Source: SZUA-1377 sp964622255 (GTDB taxonomy: Bacteria > Campylobacterota > Campylobacteria > Campylobacterales > QNZT01). Taken from it: a stretch of 8,148 nt of DNA. Location of the stretch: contig CAZUPK010000042.1 of assembly GCA_964622255.1 (NCBI GenBank), positions 1-8,148 of the forward strand. The letters are read 5' to 3'. A program made the position numbers and the translations under genes. Shown here piece by piece: positions 5,658-8,148 of the stretch (its first letter is position 1; each line of letters opens with the position of its first letter). Below the pieces are notes generated by a model. It did no database searches. It was given only the letters and a program-made list of their open reading frames with translations, and was not told the origin of the DNA.

Positions 5658-6929
5658 ATGGATAATAAAATAGCGATAATTGGTCTAGGCTATGTAGGAC
5701 TACCTTTAGCACATGCATTTAGTAGCAAGTATAAAGTAGTAGGTTTTGATATTGCTCAATGGAGAATAGATGAACTAAGAAGTGGGATAGATAGAACACT
5801 AGAACTTAGTGAAGAACAAGTAAAAGGAGCTATAAAAAATGGTATGAAGTTTACAAACAAACTAGAAGATATAGCCAACTGCAATATCTTTATAGTAACC
5901 GTTCCAACTCCAATAGATAAACATAAAAAACCAGATTTAACTCCTCTACTTAAGGCTAGTGAGAGTATAGCAAAGGTGTTAAAAAAAGGTGATATAGTTA
6001 TATATGAATCAACTGTATATCCAGGAGCCACAGAAGAAGATTGTATTCCTATCTTAGAAAAGGTAAGTGGGTTAAAGTTTAATAAAGATTTTTTTGCAGG
6101 ATATTCTCCTGAGAGGATAAATCCAGGAGATAAAGAGCATACAGTTACAAAGATATTAAAAGTAACAAGCGGAAGCACTCCAGAGATAGCTAAAAAAGTA
6201 GATGAATTATATAAAAGCATCATCACAGCAGGGACATATAAAGCAAGTAGTATAAAAGTCGCAGAAGCAGCAAAAGTTATAGAAAATACTCAAAGAGACT
6301 TAAATATAGCATTTGTAAATGAACTTGCAGTTATTTTTAATAAGATGGGTATAGATACAAATGCAGTTTTAGAAGCTGCGGGAACAAAGTGGAACTTTTT
6401 AAAATTTAAACCAGGACTTGTAGGAGGACATTGTATAGGTGTAGATCCATACTACCTAACTCATAAAGCTAAGGAGATAGGCTATCATCCAGAGATAATA
6501 CTTGCCGGAAGAAGACTAAATGATAATATGGGGATATTTGTAGCAAACCAAGTAGTAAAACTTATGATAAAAAAGGGACAAAGAATAGAGGGTGCAAAAG
6601 CACTTGTGTTAGGGATTACTTTTAAAGAAAACTGTCCAGATATAAGAAACTCTAAAGTTATAGATGTTATAAGAGAGTTAGAAGAGTTTGGTATAAAAGT
6701 AGATGTATATGATCCTTGGGCAGATAAAGAGGAAGTAAAAAGAGAGTATGGTATTGATTTAATTGAAAATGAAAGATTAAAAATGGAGAATTATGATGCG
6801 ATAGTGTTAGCTGTAGCTCATAAAGAATTTAAAAAACTAAATTTTCAATTACCAACTATCAATTCTAAATTAGTTGTTTATGATATTAAAGGGATTTTAG
6901 ATACAAGTATAGTGGATGGAAGGTTGTAA
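5658..6929 (+). CDS. tviB: UDP-N-acetyl-hexosamine 6-dehydrogenase (TviB/WbpO/CapL type)
   Basis: Cytoplasmic NAD-dependent enzyme of the UDP-glucose/GDP-mannose dehydrogenase family that oxidises C6 of a nucleotide sugar to the uronic acid. Its 423 residues show the expected order: IGLGYVGLP (8-16) in the NAD-binding domain, VPTPIDKHKKPDL (82-94), which marks the HexNAc branch rather than UDP-glucose dehydrogenase, YESTVYPGATE (116-126) with E117, and SPERINPGD (150-158). The central helix EAAKVIENTQRDLN (203-216) contains the conserved K206, and the catalytic C259 sits in GGHCIGVDPYY (256-266). A C-terminal UDP-binding domain follows, with LGITFKENCPDIRNSKV (318-334). AAAGGA (5644-5649) is 8 bases before the ATG and lies inside the end of capI. 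The likely substrate is UDP-GlcNAc or UDP-GalNAc, giving UDP-HexNAcA; which one cannot be told by eye. Confidence 0.9.
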   Translation: MDNKIAIIGLGYVGLPLAHAFSSKYKVVGFDIAQWRIDELRSGIDRTLELSEEQVKGAIKNGMKFTNKLEDIANCNIFIVTVPTPIDKHKKPDLTPLLKASESIAKVLKKGDIVIYESTVYPGATEEDCIPILEKVSGLKFNKDFFAGYSPERINPGDKEHTVTKILKVTSGSTPEIAKKVDELYKSIITAGTYKASSIKVAEAAKVIENTQRDLNIAFVNELAVIFNKMGIDTNAVLEAAGTKWNFLKFKPGLVGGHCIGVDPYYLTHKAKEIGYHPEIILAGRRLNDNMGIFVANQVVKLMIKKGQRIEGAKALVLGITFKENCPDIRNSKVIDVIRELEEFGIKVDVYDPWADKEEVKREYGIDLIENERLKMENYDAIVLAVAHKEFKKLNFQLPTINSKLVVYDIKGILDTSIVDGRL

Positions 6930-8148
6930 TTGATAAAAAAACTAAAAACAATTTTAACAAAAAGAGATGTTGAGTATCTTGTATTTTTACTTATTTTTTC
7001 TATAGTGATTTCTATTATTGAAACAGTGGGAATAGGTTCTATAATGCCTTTTATCTCTGTATCTAGTGATTTTTCATTGATTCAAGATAAGTGGTATTTT
7101 AAAAAAATTTATGATTTTTTTCATTTTCAAAATGATATAAATTTTATATTTTTTTTAGGTAGTGTTTTAATTGTTTTTTATATATTTAGAGCAATTTTAA
7201 ATTTATTTTATTTTTATTTTTTAAACCGCTTTGCTCAAGGGAGGTATCATCTTATAGCTTATAGGCTTTTTGAAAACTATATGGGAATGGAATATAAAAA
7301 ATTTTTAGATAAAAACTCCAGCACATTAACTCACAATATAGTTAATGAAGCCAATCATCTTGTTCAGCTAATTTCAAATATATTATTTATGATGAGTGAA
7401 GTGTTTGTATTGGTTTTGATATATGCTATGTTACTTTTTGTAAACTGGAAGATGACATTACTTTTGAGTGCTTTTTTAGCTGTCAATATTGTTTTGCTTA
7501 AATTATTTGTTTCTACGAAGATAAAAAAAGCAGGTGAAGAAAGAGCGGAGTTTCAGAAAACTTTTTTTGGGATTATAAATAACTCATTTGGAAATTTTAA
7601 AATTATAAAATTAAAATCAAAAGATAAAGTAATCTTAGATAAGTTTGCAGACACAAGTTTTGGTTATGCAAATTCAAATATAAAAAATGCTACTTTAGGA
7701 CAATTTCCAAGACTTTTTTTGGAGATGATAGGTTTTAGTTTAGTTGCCATAATTATTATTTATCTAGTTGCAAAATATCAAACAGATATAAAAGGTGCTT
7801 TGCCTATTTTAGTTGTATTTGTATTAGGCTTATATAGGCTTATGCCAAGTGTAAATAGGATTTTTACAAGTTACAATCAGATACTTTTTTATAAGCAATC
7901 TTTAAATATAATTCATAATGAACTTATATATGAACCGGAAGATTTAGGAGATGAAGAGATAGAATTCAATGAAAAGATATCATTAAAAAATCTTTATTTT
8001 GAATATATTGAAAATAAACCTATACTTAAAAACATTTCATTAACTATATATAAAGGTCAAAAGATAGGCATAGTAGGAGAGAGTGGAAGTGGAAAATCGA
8101 CTTTAGTTGATATCATTATAGGACTTTATAAATCGCAAGAAGGTAAAA
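6930..8148 (+). CDS. pglK: PglK-like lipid-linked oligosaccharide flippase, ABC type (3' end outside window)
   Basis: Inner-membrane ABC half-transporter, a fusion of a membrane domain and an ATPase. In Campylobacter, PglK flips the undecaprenyl-diphosphate-linked heptasaccharide used for protein N-glycosylation. The TTG directly after the previous stop (0-bp gap) is chosen as start because the protein then begins MIKKLKTILTKRD, aligning with the PglK start as I recall it; the next in-frame ATG is deep inside. GGAAGG (6918-6923) serves as ribosome binding site. 406 residues are visible. Hydrophobic segments lie at about 15-42, 71-98, 147-171, 175-194, 264-282 and 289-302. PglK-like stretches include ETVGIGSIMPF (31-41), FAQGRYHLIAYRLFE (101-115) and LYRLMPSVNRIFTSYN (301-316). 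The ATPase domain opens near 345, with Walker A GESGSGKST at 383-391 (K389). The window ends before the signature motif and Walker B. Close relatives also serve other glycan pathways, so an N-glycosylation role is inferred. Confidence 0.85.
   Translation, partial: MIKKLKTILTKRDVEYLVFLLIFSIVISIIETVGIGSIMPFISVSSDFSLIQDKWYFKKIYDFFHFQNDINFIFFLGSVLIVFYIFRAILNLFYFYFLNRFAQGRYHLIAYRLFENYMGMEYKKFLDKNSSTLTHNIVNEANHLVQLISNILFMMSEVFVLVLIYAMLLFVNWKMTLLLSAFLAVNIVLLKLFVSTKIKKAGEERAEFQKTFFGIINNSFGNFKIIKLKSKDKVILDKFADTSFGYANSNIKNATLGQFPRLFLEMIGFSLVAIIIIYLVAKYQTDIKGALPILVVFVLGLYRLMPSVNRIFTSYNQILFYKQSLNIIHNELIYEPEDLGDEEIEFNEKISLKNLYFEYIENKPILKNISLTIYKGQKIGIVGESGSGKSTLVDIIIGLYKSQEGK

Noticed and set aside
5756..6226. 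156-codon open frame on the minus strand
   Set aside because: It lies wholly inside the dehydrogenase gene, is a composition shadow with no recognisable motif, and has no independent signals.
1..8148. Phase-variable homopolymer tracts, as common in Campylobacterota surface-glycan genes
   Set aside because: No G or C run longer than about five is present, and the A/T runs are not placed at gene starts in a way that suggests switching.

Overview
This AT-rich window carries genes only on the + strand and looks like chromosomal DNA of a Campylobacterota (epsilonproteobacterial) organism. The inference rests on a PglK-type flippase whose N-terminus reads like the Campylobacter protein, on promoters with an extended -10 and T-tracts in place of a -35, and on AAG/TAT/TTT-rich codon use. 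The genus cannot be fixed by eye.

Layout. (1) Positions 1-549: 3' part of a BcrC/PAP2-type undecaprenyl-diphosphatase whose start lies left of the window. (2) 542-604: a 20-codon fragment overlapping the bcrC stop that reads like the N-terminus of a major facilitator transporter and then ends; I call it a gene remnant. (3) 605-750: spacer with a good promoter, a 7-bp palindrome just upstream of the -10, and repeated CTAAGTG words. (4) 751-4236: complete cobalamin-dependent methionine synthase, metH, with a TTG start. (5) 4237-4552: 316-bp spacer holding a second extended -10 promoter, nested inverted repeats in the predicted leader, an orphan perfect Shine-Dalgarno sequence, and two mutually exclusive short open frames. 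(6) 4553-8148: a tightly packed operon: capI-like UDP-glucuronate 4-epimerase, a TviB/WbpO/CapL-type UDP-HexNAc 6-dehydrogenase (1-bp gap), and a PglK-like ABC flippase (0-bp gap, TTG start) that runs off the right edge.

How the genes fit together. The last three genes belong to surface glycan or glycoprotein assembly: two enzymes that make acidic nucleotide sugars, followed by a transporter of the family that flips undecaprenyl-diphosphate-linked oligosaccharides. The bcrC-like gene recycles the same lipid carrier, but it is separated from them by metH and is probably not co-transcribed with them. metH belongs to one-carbon and methionine metabolism and appears to be its own transcription unit.

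I see no CRISPR array, tRNA, rRNA, insertion sequence or clearly novel multi-gene system. The parts least explained by known genes are the two spacers, above all 4237-4552.
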